Assembly (NCBI RefSeq): GCF_900590755.1
Contig: NZ_UUOC01000032.1
Location: 1-64,000 of the forward strand
Length of the DNA: 64,000 nucleotides
DNA from: Pseudomonas viridiflava
GTDB lineage: Bacteria > Pseudomonadota > Gammaproteobacteria > Pseudomonadales > Pseudomonadaceae
Reading direction: 5' to 3'
Shown: in pieces, positions 53,311 to 62,166 of the stretch
Position numbering within the stretch: the stretch's first letter is position 1
How the letters are laid out: each line of letters starts with the position of its first letter
Position numbers and translations under genes: made by a program
The notes under the pieces: generated by a model
The model's input: the letters and a program-made list of their open reading frames with translations, nothing else
Told to the model about the DNA's origin: nothing
Databases searched by the model: none

Positions 53311-54323
53311 AGTTTGCGATCCGCAGCTGGAATCGACTCCAGGAACTCAGGATGGAACGCCGCCTTGAGGTCCACCGCTTCAGGAATCACGTTGTACTTG
53401 AGCAGGAAGTCGTGGGCTTTCTGCACGGCGGTTGCGTCGATGGTCAGCAAGCCGTTTTCTTTGGCGCTGCCTGCTTCCATCAAGCGGACGGCTTCGGTGA
53501 GCATGGCTTCCTGGTGGGGTCGCTCCAGGGTAGGTGCGACGGCCATGACGGTGTCCACGGCATTTTTCGGATCTTTGATGGCGTCTTTCCAGCCGCGCAA
53601 GGTGGCGCGCAGGAAGGCTTTAACCAGCTCCGGGTTTTCCTTGGCGACTTTTTCCGATGTGATCAGCGTGTCACGAGGGAAGGTGATGCCGTAGTCCTCG
53701 GCCACGAACAGGCGCAGGTTATCTGCACCCATGCGGGTTTTCAGGGTGTCGAGTTCGTTGTACCAGGTGGCGGTGACCACATCCACGTCGCCATCAACAA
53801 ACGGGGTGACGCTCACTTGCTGCGGCTGGATCTTCACGTCTTTCTGGGCGATGTTCTTGTCCGCCAGCATGCCCAGCAGCACGTAATTGGAGCCGGTAAA
53901 CCAGGTGGTGACGTTACGCCCACGGAAGTCTTCCAGGGTTTTGACCGGGCCGTCTTTCTTGGAGACGAAGACAAAAGGCGTCAACTGGTGGGCAACGCCG
54001 ATGCAGATGATCGGCAGCTTCTTGGCACGGGCCGCGAACACGCTGTCAGTGCCGCCGGACAGGCCGAAGGTGTCGGTGCCGGAGGCCACCAGGTTTTCGG
54101 TCAGCAGGTTCGGGCCGCCGGGGTTGATCGTCAGGTCGATCCCTTCATCGCGGTAATAACCCTTGGCCTGGGCCACGTAGAAACCGGCGAACTGGGTCTG
54201 GGGCAACCACTTCAAACGCAATGAAGCTTTGGTCAGCTCAGCCGCCTGGACCACGGACGACAGGCCCAGGCCGAGACAGGTCATGGCAACGCCGATGGCC
54301 AGTAATGAACGTCGTTTCAACAT
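53307..54323 (-). CDS. NMT1/THI5-like ABC substrate-binding protein
   Basis: The 338-residue protein has a signal peptide ending near VVQAAE (about 28). The mature start LRLKWLPQTQFAGFYVAQAKGYYRDEGIDLTI is the NMT1/ThiY pattern, then GPNLLTENLVASG and DGDVDVVTATWYNE follow. Relatives bind thiamine-pyrimidine precursors, riboflavin, sulphonates or hydroxymethylpyrimidine-type ligands. A heterocyclic nitrogen ligand is inferred, not shown. GGAG lies 9 bases before the ATG. Confidence 0.88.
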   Translation of the reverse strand: MLKRRSLLAIGVAMTCLGLGLSSVVQAAELTKASLRLKWLPQTQFAGFYVAQAKGYYRDEGIDLTINPGGPNLLTENLVASGTDTFGLSGGTDSVFAARAKKLPIICIGVAHQLTPFVFVSKKDGPVKTLEDFRGRNVTTWFTGSNYVLLGMLADKNIAQKDVKIQPQQVSVTPFVDGDVDVVTATWYNELDTLKTRMGADNLRLFVAEDYGITFPRDTLITSEKVAKENPELVKAFLRATLRGWKDAIKDPKNAVDTVMAVAPTLERPHQEAMLTEAVRLMEAGSAKENGLLTIDATAVQKAHDFLLKYNVIPEAVDLKAAFHPEFLESIPAADRKL

Positions 54324-54370
54324 CGGAATACTCCAGCAAATGGGGAAAGGTGCGAAGACGAATCGAAAAG

Positions 54371-55252
54371 TCAGAACGGCCGATCACCTTTGACGGTGGT
54401 GCGATGCATCACCCGTCGATAGGCGTTGTCGTCGTAAGGCGTGGCGCAGTGCATGGTGCAGCGGTTGTCCCAGATCACCAGGTCATGGGCTTGCCACTTG
54501 TGGCGGTAAACGAACTCGTCACGGATTGCATGGGCGTTGAGGTCGGCCAGCAGTTGCGCGCCTTCCTCGGGCTCCAGGCCTTGAATTTCCTTGACGATGT
54601 CCTGACCGACGTAAAGTGATAGCCGCCCGGTGCTTGGGTGGGTGCGGACTACCGGCTGGATCACGTCCGGGGTGCGGGCTTTCTGTTCTTCGCTCAAGGG
54701 TGCGCGGTCAGCAAAGGCTTTGCCGTAGTAACCGGCGTAGGAATGCACCGCTTTAAGAGGGCGAATCCGCTCCTGCATCTCCACCGGCAGACCTTCATAG
54801 GCGGCGTGCATGCTGGCGAACAGCGTATCGGCCCCTTCAGGCGGCACCTCGATGGCATGCAGCAACGAGCCCATGCTTGGTTCAGCCATGTACGAGAGGT
54901 CCGAGTGCCAGTTCCAGCCTTCCTTGTGATTGCCAATCGGCTTGCCGTTTTCCGCCACATTGGACAGCACGTAAATTTCCGGATGGGACGCGGTGAGGAA
55001 TTGCTTGAGCACGTGGATCATAAGGTCGCCGAAGCCACGGCTGAGTTCGACGTGCTGGGTTTCGCTGATGTGCTGGGCACGCAGGACCAACAGAGAATGT
55101 GTATCCAGCGCCTGCTTGAGGGCTTCCAGCGTGGCGGGCGAGGGCGCGTCTCGCAGATCCAGGCCCAGTACCTCGGCACCGAAGCCAGGTGTCAGCGGTC
55201 GCAGGTCCAGCAGTTGTTCGGAGTTCATCGCTTGTTTGGCGTTAGCGGTCAT
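54371..55252 (-). CDS. TauD/TfdA-family 2-oxoglutarate dioxygenase
   Basis: The 293-residue protein keeps the iron triad: His116 and Asp118 in NWHSDLSY and His283 in RVMHRTTVKGD, with Arg291 a candidate for binding 2-oxoglutarate. The TfdA/TauD middle part (EVPPEGADTLFASMHAAYEGLP) is intact. It couples decarboxylation of 2-oxoglutarate to hydroxylation or C-N/C-O/C-S cleavage of a substrate. I start at the ATG 55252 with AGGA 10 bases upstream; it lies 4 bases after the aldolase stop. Confidence 0.9.
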   Translation of the reverse strand: MTANAKQAMNSEQLLDLRPLTPGFGAEVLGLDLRDAPSPATLEALKQALDTHSLLVLRAQHISETQHVELSRGFGDLMIHVLKQFLTASHPEIYVLSNVAENGKPIGNHKEGWNWHSDLSYMAEPSMGSLLHAIEVPPEGADTLFASMHAAYEGLPVEMQERIRPLKAVHSYAGYYGKAFADRAPLSEEQKARTPDVIQPVVRTHPSTGRLSLYVGQDIVKEIQGLEPEEGAQLLADLNAHAIRDEFVYRHKWQAHDLVIWDNRCTMHCATPYDDNAYRRVMHRTTVKGDRPF

Positions 55253-55256
55253 GGCA

Positions 55257-56036
55257 TCACGTCCTGTATGAAGGGTCGTTACGATCCAGTTGGCGAATGA
55301 AGCCGGGCCACTCACGCTCACCGGCAATCAGGATGTCGCCTTTCTGTTCCCAGAACTGGCGAGCGGCTTTTTCACAGGTCTGCGGTGACGGAATCACCAG
55401 CTCGGCGCCTGCCGCCTGCGCGGCCTGCATGGCCAGTTGAATCCGTGCGGCACGTTCGAAGTAATAGAGCAGCATGAAGGCTTCGCCGGGCGTGCGGCCG
55501 ATGGTCAGCACGCCGTGGTTGCGCATCAGCAACAGGCGGTGCTCGCCAAGGTTCTGGACCAGCCGGGTGCGTTCTTCAAGATCAATGGCCACGCCCTCGT
55601 AGGGGTGGAAGGCCTGGCGCTGGTAAAAACGCATGGCGAACTGGCTCAACGGCAACAGCCCGTCTTTCTGCCCGGACACCGCGACACTGGCATCGGAATG
55701 GGTGTGCAGCACGCAAGCGGCGTCGTGGCGGGCGCTGTGAATCGCGCCGTGTATGACAAAACCGGCGACGTTCACCGTGTAGTCGCTCTCGGCCAACGGG
55801 TTGCCGTCCAGATCAATCAGCACCAGGCTTGATGCGGTGATTTCTTCGAACAGCAGGCCGTAAGGGTTAATCAGGAACTGGCCTTCGCGACCGGGAACCC
55901 GAGCGGAAATATGGTTGTAGATCAAGTCGTCCATGCCGAACTTGGCGACCAACCGGTAGCATGCCGCCAGTTCGACACGGGCCTGCCACTCGACCGCGTC
56001 GAAGCGGGCAGGGCGTGCGGTGTCCAGATCAGTCAC
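55257..56036 (-). CDS. Class II aldolase/adducin-family protein
   Basis: The 259-residue protein has NHISARVPGREGQFLINPYG (about 41-60), the Zn ligands in VLHTHSDAS (about 115) and the third His in LMRNHGVLTIG (about 175). It may be an aldolase, decarboxylase or dehydratase; members of this family act on small keto or hydroxy acids. It sits 3 bases after the ATPase gene in the left arm. Confidence 0.88.
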   Translation of the reverse strand: MTDLDTARPARFDAVEWQARVELAACYRLVAKFGMDDLIYNHISARVPGREGQFLINPYGLLFEEITASSLVLIDLDGNPLAESDYTVNVAGFVIHGAIHSARHDAACVLHTHSDASVAVSGQKDGLLPLSQFAMRFYQRQAFHPYEGVAIDLEERTRLVQNLGEHRLLLMRNHGVLTIGRTPGEAFMLLYYFERAARIQLAMQAAQAAGAELVIPSPQTCEKAARQFWEQKGDILIAGEREWPGFIRQLDRNDPSYRT

Positions 56037-56039
56037 GGC

Positions 56040-56888
56040 TCAACCTCCCGTGGCCTGAAAGGACTTCATGCTTTCTTCTTCAATGGCTTCAAGCAGGGTG
56101 CGCTTGAGGCCGATGAATTCCGGCGAAGTCACCAGGTCCGCGCCGCGTGGGCGAGGCAGGTCGATAGGCAGTTCCAGCTTGATGCAGCCGGGGCGCGCAG
56201 TGACCACCAGCACGCGGTCACCGAGGAAGATCGCTTCGTCAACGTCATGGGTAATAAACAGGATGGTGCGGTTGTGTCTCTGCCAGATGTCCAGCAACCA
56301 GCGTTGCATCATCACCCGGGTCAACGCATCCAAAGCACCGAAAGGTTCATCGAGCAGCATCAGGTCGCGCTTGAACAGAAAAGTGCGCATCAGGGCAACG
56401 CGCTGGCGCATGCCACCGGAAAGCTGATGCGGATACTGTTTTTCAAAGCCCGCCAGACCGAATTCCGGCAGCATCTTCAGCGCCAATTGCCGGGCTTCGG
56501 CCTTGGGCATGCCTTCCATCTCGATGGCCAGAATGGCGTTGTCGATGACCGTGCGCCATGGCAGCAAAAGATCCTGCTGGGGCATGAACGCCACGTCGCC
56601 GAGCAGGTCTTTGGCCTTGCACGGCTGCCCGCGAAAGCGAATGCCTGCGCCGCCATCCGGTTCTTCCAGCCCGGCGACAATATTGAACAAGGTACTTTTG
56701 CCGCAGCCCGACGGGCCCACCACGGTGACGAATTCGCCTTTGCCGATGGTGGCATTCAAACCGCGCAGTGCCTGAACGTTGCCGAATGTCTTGGCGACGT
56801 CGGTCAGCTCCAGTAACGGCTCGCGTGGGACGGACAACCCCGGCGTAGCGGCTTCGGGCTTAACGCTATATAGAGGCAAACCGCTCAT
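56040..56888 (-). CDS. ABC transporter ATP-binding protein (SsuB/TauB type)
   Basis: The 282-residue protein has Walker A GPSGCGKST (about 58-66), Q-loop FMPQQDLLLPW, signature LSGGMRQR, Walker B LMLLDEP and the His switch in LFITHDVDEAIFL. The first 25 residues are a non-conserved extension. It is the first gene of the left arm, directly next to the GntR-controlled gap, so transport and regulation are linked. Confidence 0.92.
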   Translation of the reverse strand: MSGLPLYSVKPEAATPGLSVPREPLLELTDVAKTFGNVQALRGLNATIGKGEFVTVVGPSGCGKSTLFNIVAGLEEPDGGAGIRFRGQPCKAKDLLGDVAFMPQQDLLLPWRTVIDNAILAIEMEGMPKAEARQLALKMLPEFGLAGFEKQYPHQLSGGMRQRVALMRTFLFKRDLMLLDEPFGALDALTRVMMQRWLLDIWQRHNRTILFITHDVDEAIFLGDRVLVVTARPGCIKLELPIDLPRPRGADLVTSPEFIGLKRTLLEAIEEESMKSFQATGG

Positions 56889-56918
56889 GCTAGGCCTGCA
56901 TTGATTGGCATCGTCATC

Positions 56919-57053
56919 TTGTATACCTGGCTATGCTTTGAGGATGCATGGTTTTTGCAGGATGTATGCCAGCGCTTAGCTGGCTACTGTATTAATCCCG
57001 AAAGGCCGTATATAAAGGCGGCTGAAAGGCAGTTTCGAGCTGTTATGTATGCA
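56919..57053. promoter_or_regulatory. Candidate GntR/FCD operators left of the regulator gene
   Basis: TTGTATACC (56919-56927), TGTATGCC (56963-56970) and TGTATGCA (57046-57053) resemble the TTGTATACAA-like half-sites of FadR/VanR-type regulators. They lie in the divergent gap between the ATPase gene and gntR; the last overlaps the putative gntR start codon. Confidence 0.5.
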
Positions 57054-57789
57054 AATAATCAATTCTGGTATTCAAGATATGGCGATAAGTGCACAGGAAT
57101 CGAGCGCTAGCACTCAAATGGAGCGTCAAGAGCTGAATTCAGAACCCGGCGAAACCCTGGCAGATACCCTGCATCGCATCCTTGAAAAAGAAATTGCCGA
57201 AGGGCAATTGGTCCCTGGGCAACGTCTGGACGAAAAGGAAATCGCCGAGCGCTTTGGGGTTTCCCGCACGCCGGTGCGTGAGGCATTCCGCTTGCTGGGG
57301 GCGACGGGGCTGGTGGAGTCCAAGGGGCGGCAGGGCGTGACTGTGCGGACCATCAGCGTGCAGACGCTATTGGAAATGTTCCAGGTCATGGCCGAACTGG
57401 AGGGCTTGTGTGCCCGTCTGGCGGCGCGGCGTATCACGTTGCCTCAGCGCAAACACCTGGAAGACATCCATCAACGGCTGGAAAAATCCGCTGAAAACGC
57501 CGATATAGACGAGTTCTACGAGATCAACAAAGAGTTTCACGAGGCGGTTTATGACGCTTCACATAACGAATTTCTGGCCGCTCAGACCCGCGCCTTGCGC
57601 AACCGGGTTGGGGCTTATAGGCGCCGGGTGACCCATATGCCGGGGCGGATCGGCGATACGCTGCGCGAGCATGCCGAGGTGATGGCGGCGATCTTCAGTC
57701 ATGACGGCGAAAAGGCCCACAGCGCCATGCGCGGCCACCTGAATTTGCTCGGCGACAACCTGGCAGATTTCATCGCGCATTTTTCCTGA
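57049..57789 (+). CDS. GntR-family (FCD) transcriptional regulator of the catabolic cluster
   Basis: The 246-residue protein has a winged helix (about 34-95; LVPGQRLDEKEIAERFGVSRTPVREAFRLL) and an FCD effector domain (about 105-235) with the metal-binding His residues expected near FHEAVYDASHN and MRGHLNLL. The start is uncertain: the ATG at 57049 overlaps a putative operator, and the ATG at 57079 is also possible; neither has a strong Shine-Dalgarno sequence. It stands at the centre of the divergent cluster. Confidence 0.88.
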   Translation: MQIINSGIQDMAISAQESSASTQMERQELNSEPGETLADTLHRILEKEIAEGQLVPGQRLDEKEIAERFGVSRTPVREAFRLLGATGLVESKGRQGVTVRTISVQTLLEMFQVMAELEGLCARLAARRITLPQRKHLEDIHQRLEKSAENADIDEFYEINKEFHEAVYDASHNEFLAAQTRALRNRVGAYRRRVTHMPGRIGDTLREHAEVMAAIFSHDGEKAHSAMRGHLNLLGDNLADFIAHFS

Positions 57790-57821
57790 GAGCGTCGGTT
57801 TATAAACGGTCTTTCCAGCTT

Positions 57822-57850
57822 GGTATGCAAATTGCTGTCTTGTGCATACA
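57822..57850. promoter_or_regulatory. Candidate GntR/FCD operator before the SDR gene
   Basis: GGTATGCAA and, 10 bases later, TTGTGCATACA form an imperfect inverted pair; the latter contains TGCATACA, the exact inverse of the TGTATGCA at 57046. It lies 43 bases before the start of the right-arm operon. Confidence 0.55.
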
Positions 57851-57892
57851 CGGGCTGAACTGCAGCCGACCGTTTATTAACAGGAGCACCTC

Positions 57893-58672
57893 ATGGACCT
57901 GAACCTCAAAGGCAAGACCGCACTGATCACCGGTGCATCCAAAGGCATTGGCCTGGCCACGGCGTACATCATGGCCGCCGAAGGCTGCCACCTGCACCTG
58001 GCGGCACGTAACGAAGCGCCGATGCTCGCCGCCAAGGCGGAAATCGAAGCCAGGTACGACGTCCGCGTTCATGTTCACGCCATGGATTTGTCCAGCACTG
58101 CGGTCATGGAAGAGCTGGCACTCAAGGCCAGCGAGTGCGACATCCTGGTCAACAACGCCGGTGATATTCCTGCCGGCTCTCTGGCCGTGGTACAGGACAA
58201 AGCCTGGCGTGAAGGCTTCGACCTCAAAGTCTTCGGCTACATCACCCTGGCCCGTGCTTTCTACGAGCGCATGAAAGGCCGCGATGGCGTGATCATCAAT
58301 GTGATCGGCAACTCCGGCGAGAACTGGGATGCCAGCTACATCGCGGGCAGCACCGGCAACGCGGCGCTGATGTCTTTCACCAAGGCTCTGGGCGGCGCGA
58401 GCCTCAACGACGGCATTCGCGTGGTGGGCATCAACCCAGGGCCAGTCGCTACCGACCGCATGCTGAAAATCATGCGCCGCAAAGCCATCGACATGCTCGG
58501 CGACGAAGAGCGCTGGGAGGAATTGTTCGATCGCTACCCAGGCAAGCGTCCGGCCACTTCCGAAGAAGTCGGCGATCTGATCGCGTTCATGGCTTCGCCA
58601 AAAGCGGGCTACATCACCGGCACCATCGTCACCATCGACGGCGGCATTGCGGCTCGCGGCTCGGTCATCTGA
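57893..58672 (+). CDS. SDR-fold protein lacking the YxxxK catalytic pair
   Basis: The 259-residue protein has an intact cofactor motif TGASKGIG (about 13-20) and NNAG (87-90), and the C-terminal SDR end TIVTIDGG. The usual YxxxK region reads G152-S-T-G-N156, and the nearest Tyr (149) is three residues early, so classical proton relay is missing. Family members of this type are found, but their function is not clear; a different reaction or a binding role is possible. AGGAG precedes the ATG. First gene of the right arm. Confidence 0.85.
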   Translation: MDLNLKGKTALITGASKGIGLATAYIMAAEGCHLHLAARNEAPMLAAKAEIEARYDVRVHVHAMDLSSTAVMEELALKASECDILVNNAGDIPAGSLAVVQDKAWREGFDLKVFGYITLARAFYERMKGRDGVIINVIGNSGENWDASYIAGSTGNAALMSFTKALGGASLNDGIRVVGINPGPVATDRMLKIMRRKAIDMLGDEERWEELFDRYPGKRPATSEEVGDLIAFMASPKAGYITGTIVTIDGGIAARGSVI

Positions 58673-58712
58673 TCGCCATTCACTTCACACCATTCGGCAA
58701 GGGAGAGGCGGC

Positions 58713-59846
58713 ATGTCCAGCGTCCTGACGCGCAATCGCTATTTCGATGCACTGTGTTCCACGCCTGATCTGGCGTGGCTTGGGCAGAACACCAACCACA
58801 TTCCAACCCACCCGGCGGTCAAGGCGGCGATGATCGCGGCCATCGAGGCGGGGGAGTTCAACGCTTACGCGCCGCCGCTTGGCTTTGAAGCACTGCGTGC
58901 CGCCATCGTCGCTGATCTTGGCACTCCCGGCGCAGAAGCCATGGTCACCGATGGCGGCGTGAATGCGTTGGCGACTATCTGCAAGGCACGCTGCAAGCCC
59001 GGCACGACTTTTGTCACCACCGATCCGACCTGGAAGTGGCCGTGTCTGTTTGCCCAACAGGCAGGCGCAGAAGTGATCGAAGTGCCGATCTATTCGGCTG
59101 ACAACGGCTACCGCCTGACCCCGGACATATTGCGCAGCGTGGTGGATGAACGCACCGCGATCATTTATCTGGTGGACCCGAACAATCCGCTGGGCATTCG
59201 CTACACCCAAAGCGAGATCGAAGCCTTCGTGCAGATCGCGCAAGAGTGCGATGCATTGCTGGTCCACGACTGCACCTATCGGGACTTCGCCGAAGGACAT
59301 TATCCGGCGCTGAAAACCGGCGCTTCGAACATCGTGGTCACGGTCAGTTTCTCTAAATGGCTGGGTCTGGCCGGGTTGCGGGTCGGTGCATTGGTGACTT
59401 CGCCAGCGCTGCTGGAAGAGTTCGCCAGTTTGTCCACCGGTGTGCTGGGCGCCAGCGTGATCGCGCAACGGGCGGCCATGGCCGGTTTGCAGGTCAAGGC
59501 TGAGTGGATGGACACCGTGCGGTCCATCGACCACGGCAACAAGGAAGCCATTCGCGAGGCGATTTCGGCGATTCCCGGTCTGGCGCTGCCGATCTACCCG
59601 TCTCACGGCAACTTTCTGGTTCTGGAAACCGTTGGCGCAGGCATCAAGCCCGAAGCGCTGGTCGCCTGCTATTTGCGCGAAGGCGTGATGATTCGTCAGG
59701 GCACTTACCACACTCAGCGTTTCGGTGACCGCTTCGTCAAGATCAGCACCACGGTGCCTGCCGAATGGGTCGAGCGCTTCTGCGCCTTGTTGCCCCGCAT
59801 GGTTGAAGAAGCTCGCGGGCTGGATGTCAGCACGGCTCAATTCTGA
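58713..59846 (+). CDS. PLP-dependent class I/II aminotransferase
   Basis: The 377-residue protein has the PLP-binding Lys215 in SFSKWLGLAGLRVG, Asn158 in DPNNPLG and Asp186 in HDCTYRD, which contact the cofactor. The Arg for the substrate carboxylate is in FGDRFVKIST near the C-terminus. The ATG at 58713 has GGGAGAGG upstream; a longer frame from 58647 overlaps the SDR gene and is rejected. The specific amine donor is unknown. It lies 40 bases after the SDR stop. Confidence 0.88.
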   Translation: MSSVLTRNRYFDALCSTPDLAWLGQNTNHIPTHPAVKAAMIAAIEAGEFNAYAPPLGFEALRAAIVADLGTPGAEAMVTDGGVNALATICKARCKPGTTFVTTDPTWKWPCLFAQQAGAEVIEVPIYSADNGYRLTPDILRSVVDERTAIIYLVDPNNPLGIRYTQSEIEAFVQIAQECDALLVHDCTYRDFAEGHYPALKTGASNIVVTVSFSKWLGLAGLRVGALVTSPALLEEFASLSTGVLGASVIAQRAAMAGLQVKAEWMDTVRSIDHGNKEAIREAISAIPGLALPIYPSHGNFLVLETVGAGIKPEALVACYLREGVMIRQGTYHTQRFGDRFVKISTTVPAEWVERFCALLPRMVEEARGLDVSTAQF

Positions 59847-59870
59847 CCGACAACTTTTGAGGACTTGTTC

Positions 59871-60749
59871 ATGTTCATCACCACCTCTGACAACGTGAAA
59901 CTGCATGTCGAAGAAGCGGGCAGCGGCACGCCGATTCTGTTCATCCACGAATTCGGCGGCAATCATTTGGCCTGGGAGCCGCAGATGAGCTACTTCGCTC
60001 GTCGCCATCGCTGCATCACCTATGCCGCTCGGGGTTATGCGCCATCTGACATTCCCACCGAGCTGGACGCCTATTCGCAAATCCGCGCCGTGGAAGATGC
60101 CGTGGCGGTGCTCGATGGTCTCGGCATCGAGAAAGCCCACATCGTCGGTTTGTCCATGGGTGGTTTCACAGCTGTGCATTTTGGCCTGCGGGCGCCTGAA
60201 CGCGCCTTGTCGCTGACCGTCGCGGGTGCGGGTTACGGCTGCGAGAAAGACCTGGAAGAGTATTTCCGGGGTGTTTCCCTGCAAGTGGCTGAAAAGTTCG
60301 AAACCCAAGGCGCGGTCGCCTTTTCGAAGATCTACTCATTGGGCGCCAGCCGTGTGCAGTTCCAGAACAAGGACCGCCGTGGCTGGCAGGATTTCGCTGA
60401 TCGTCTGGCCACCCATTCCGATGTGGGCGCGGCCATGACCATGCGCGGCGTGCAGGCGCGGCGTCCGTCTTTCTATGATCTTGAGGACGAACTCAAGGCC
60501 CTGTCGCTGCCAACCCTGGTCATGGTCGGTGATGAAGACGATCACTGTTTGCAGCCCGGCATTTTCCTGAAAAAAACCATCCCGGCCTGCGGTCTGTGTG
60601 TGCTGCCCAAGACTGGCCACACCCTGAACCTGGAAGAACCGGCGCTGTTCAACAGCTTCCTGGCTGAGTTCATTGCCATGGCCGAAGCCGGTAGCTGGGC
60701 ACCCCGCGATCCCCGAGCGATTCCGGGGCAGGTGATGAAGACTGATTGA
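59871..60749 (+). CDS. Alpha/beta-hydrolase fold protein
   Basis: The 292-residue protein has the oxyanion motif IHEFGGNHLAWEPQ (about 25-38), nucleophile elbow GLSMGG (Ser near 97), acidic member near DEDDH (about 223) and catalytic His in TGHTLNLEEP near 250. It hydrolyses an ester, lactone, amide or C-C bond; the substrate is unknown. GAGGA lies 7 bases before the ATG at 59871; a TTG six bases earlier is weaker. It is 24 bases downstream of the aminotransferase gene. Confidence 0.88.
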   Translation: MFITTSDNVKLHVEEAGSGTPILFIHEFGGNHLAWEPQMSYFARRHRCITYAARGYAPSDIPTELDAYSQIRAVEDAVAVLDGLGIEKAHIVGLSMGGFTAVHFGLRAPERALSLTVAGAGYGCEKDLEEYFRGVSLQVAEKFETQGAVAFSKIYSLGASRVQFQNKDRRGWQDFADRLATHSDVGAAMTMRGVQARRPSFYDLEDELKALSLPTLVMVGDEDDHCLQPGIFLKKTIPACGLCVLPKTGHTLNLEEPALFNSFLAEFIAMAEAGSWAPRDPRAIPGQVMKTD

Positions 60750-60765
60750 TCTCGGCCCAATGGGC

Positions 60766-60847
60766 CCTGTAGGAGCGAACTTGTCCGCGAGGCGGTATTT
60801 CTGTTTACGCAGACCTACCTCCTCGCCAACAAGTAGGCTCCTACAGG
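60766..60847. repeat. REP element inside the right-arm operon
   Basis: CCTGTAGGAGCGAACTTGTC at the left and CAACAAGTAGGCTCCTACAGG at the right are inverted. It splits the right arm between the alpha/beta hydrolase and the M20 gene and may modulate the mRNA level of the distal genes. Confidence 0.85.
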
Positions 60848-60891
60848 AGCTTTGCATTTCAAATCAGATGTTTTTGACGAGAGGCTTGAAC

Positions 60892-62166
60892 ATGGGCATG
60901 CCCCAAATTGATGGCGAGCGACTCTGGGCGAGTTTGCTGGCCCTGGCCGAATGCGGCGCGACTGCCAAGGGCGGGGTGAATCGCCAGGCCTTGAGCGCAG
61001 AAGAACATGCCGCCTGGCGAGTGGTGATCGGCTGGGCTACAGACGCCGGGCTGATCGCCTCGACCGACGCCTGCGGCAATCTGTTTTTGACGTTGCCGGG
61101 TACTGACCCTGATGCACTGCCGATCCTCACCGGCAGCCATCTGGACTCGCAGCCTACCGGCGGGCGCTTCGATGGGGTGTACGGCGTCGCCGCTGCCCTC
61201 GAAGCCTTGATCGCTCTGGCACACAGTGATGTTCGGCCGGTCTGCGACGTGGTCGCCGTGGCCTGGATGAATGAAGAAGGCTCGCGTTTCGCGCCGGGCA
61301 TGATGGGCTCGATGGCCTTCGCTGGCGTGATGTCCATGGCCGAAATCGAAGCCGTGCGTGATGCGCAAGGCGTGAGCGTCGGGCAGGCGCTGGCCGAGCA
61401 GCTGGCCCTGTTTGCCGACCTGCCGCAGCGCTCGTTGGGCTTCCCGTTGGCGGCCTATCTTGAAGCACACATCGAGCAAGGTCCGATTCTCGAAGCCCGG
61501 CAAAAAGTCATCGGCATGGTGACGGGTATTCAAGGCAAGAAAACCTGGGAAATCACCGTCAGCGGTATGGAAGGCCACGCAGGCACGCTGGCCATGGCGG
61601 ACCGGGAAGATGCGCTGGCGTCATTTTCGAGGATCGCTCAGCGGTTATACGAAGAAGTCGGCGGCCACGACACACTGGTGAAATTCACTATCGGCCGCCT
61701 GCGGGTCGAACCCAACGCGCCGTCCGTCGTACCCGCCAAAGTGGTGTTCAGCATTGACTTGCGCCACCCGGAAAATCCGGTGCTGGAACATCTCGGCGAG
61801 CTGTTGGTGACCATTTGTAACGAGCAAACCGCGCCGTGCAAGGTCAGCGTCAAGCCACTGGTGGACGCGCCATCCAACCTTTTCGATGACCGGTTGCAAA
61901 ACTGTATCGAGTCATCCGCCAGACAGCGGGGGATACCATCCATGCATCTGCTTTCTGCCGCTGGCCATGACGCCCGCTACATGGCGCCGTTGTGCCCGAG
62001 CGCGATGATTTTCATCCCGTGCAAAGGCGGCGTCAGCCATGCCGAACATGAGTGGGCTGAGCCGGCCCATGTCACGGCGGGTGCTCAGGTGCTGCTCGAT
62101 ACGTTGCTGGTTCTGTGTACTGCTGCTGCACCAGGAAATAATTGCGAGGTAAACAGTGAGCGATAA
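60892..62166 (+). CDS. M20-family Zn amidohydrolase (hydantoinase/carbamoylase, AllC-like)
   Basis: The 424-residue protein has metal ligands His83 and Asp94 in GSHLDSQPTGGRFDG, Glu128/Glu129 in MNEEGSRF, and HIEQG near 195 with a late His in HAEHEW near 395. This is the N-carbamoyl amino acid hydrolase / allantoate amidohydrolase pattern, which releases ammonia and CO2 from a carbamoyl or ureido group. GAGAGG lies 9 bases before the ATG at 60892. It overlaps the cupin gene by 11 nt. Confidence 0.9.
   Translation: MGMPQIDGERLWASLLALAECGATAKGGVNRQALSAEEHAAWRVVIGWATDAGLIASTDACGNLFLTLPGTDPDALPILTGSHLDSQPTGGRFDGVYGVAAALEALIALAHSDVRPVCDVVAVAWMNEEGSRFAPGMMGSMAFAGVMSMAEIEAVRDAQGVSVGQALAEQLALFADLPQRSLGFPLAAYLEAHIEQGPILEARQKVIGMVTGIQGKKTWEITVSGMEGHAGTLAMADREDALASFSRIAQRLYEEVGGHDTLVKFTIGRLRVEPNAPSVVPAKVVFSIDLRHPENPVLEHLGELLVTICNEQTAPCKVSVKPLVDAPSNLFDDRLQNCIESSARQRGIPSMHLLSAAGHDARYMAPLCPSAMIFIPCKGGVSHAEHEWAEPAHVTAGAQVLLDTLLVLCTAAAPGNNCEVNSER

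Noticed and set aside
58680..60308. 542-codon minus-strand frame across the aminotransferase and hydrolase genes
   Set aside because: It crosses two good genes and the gap between them; composition is typical of a shadow frame.
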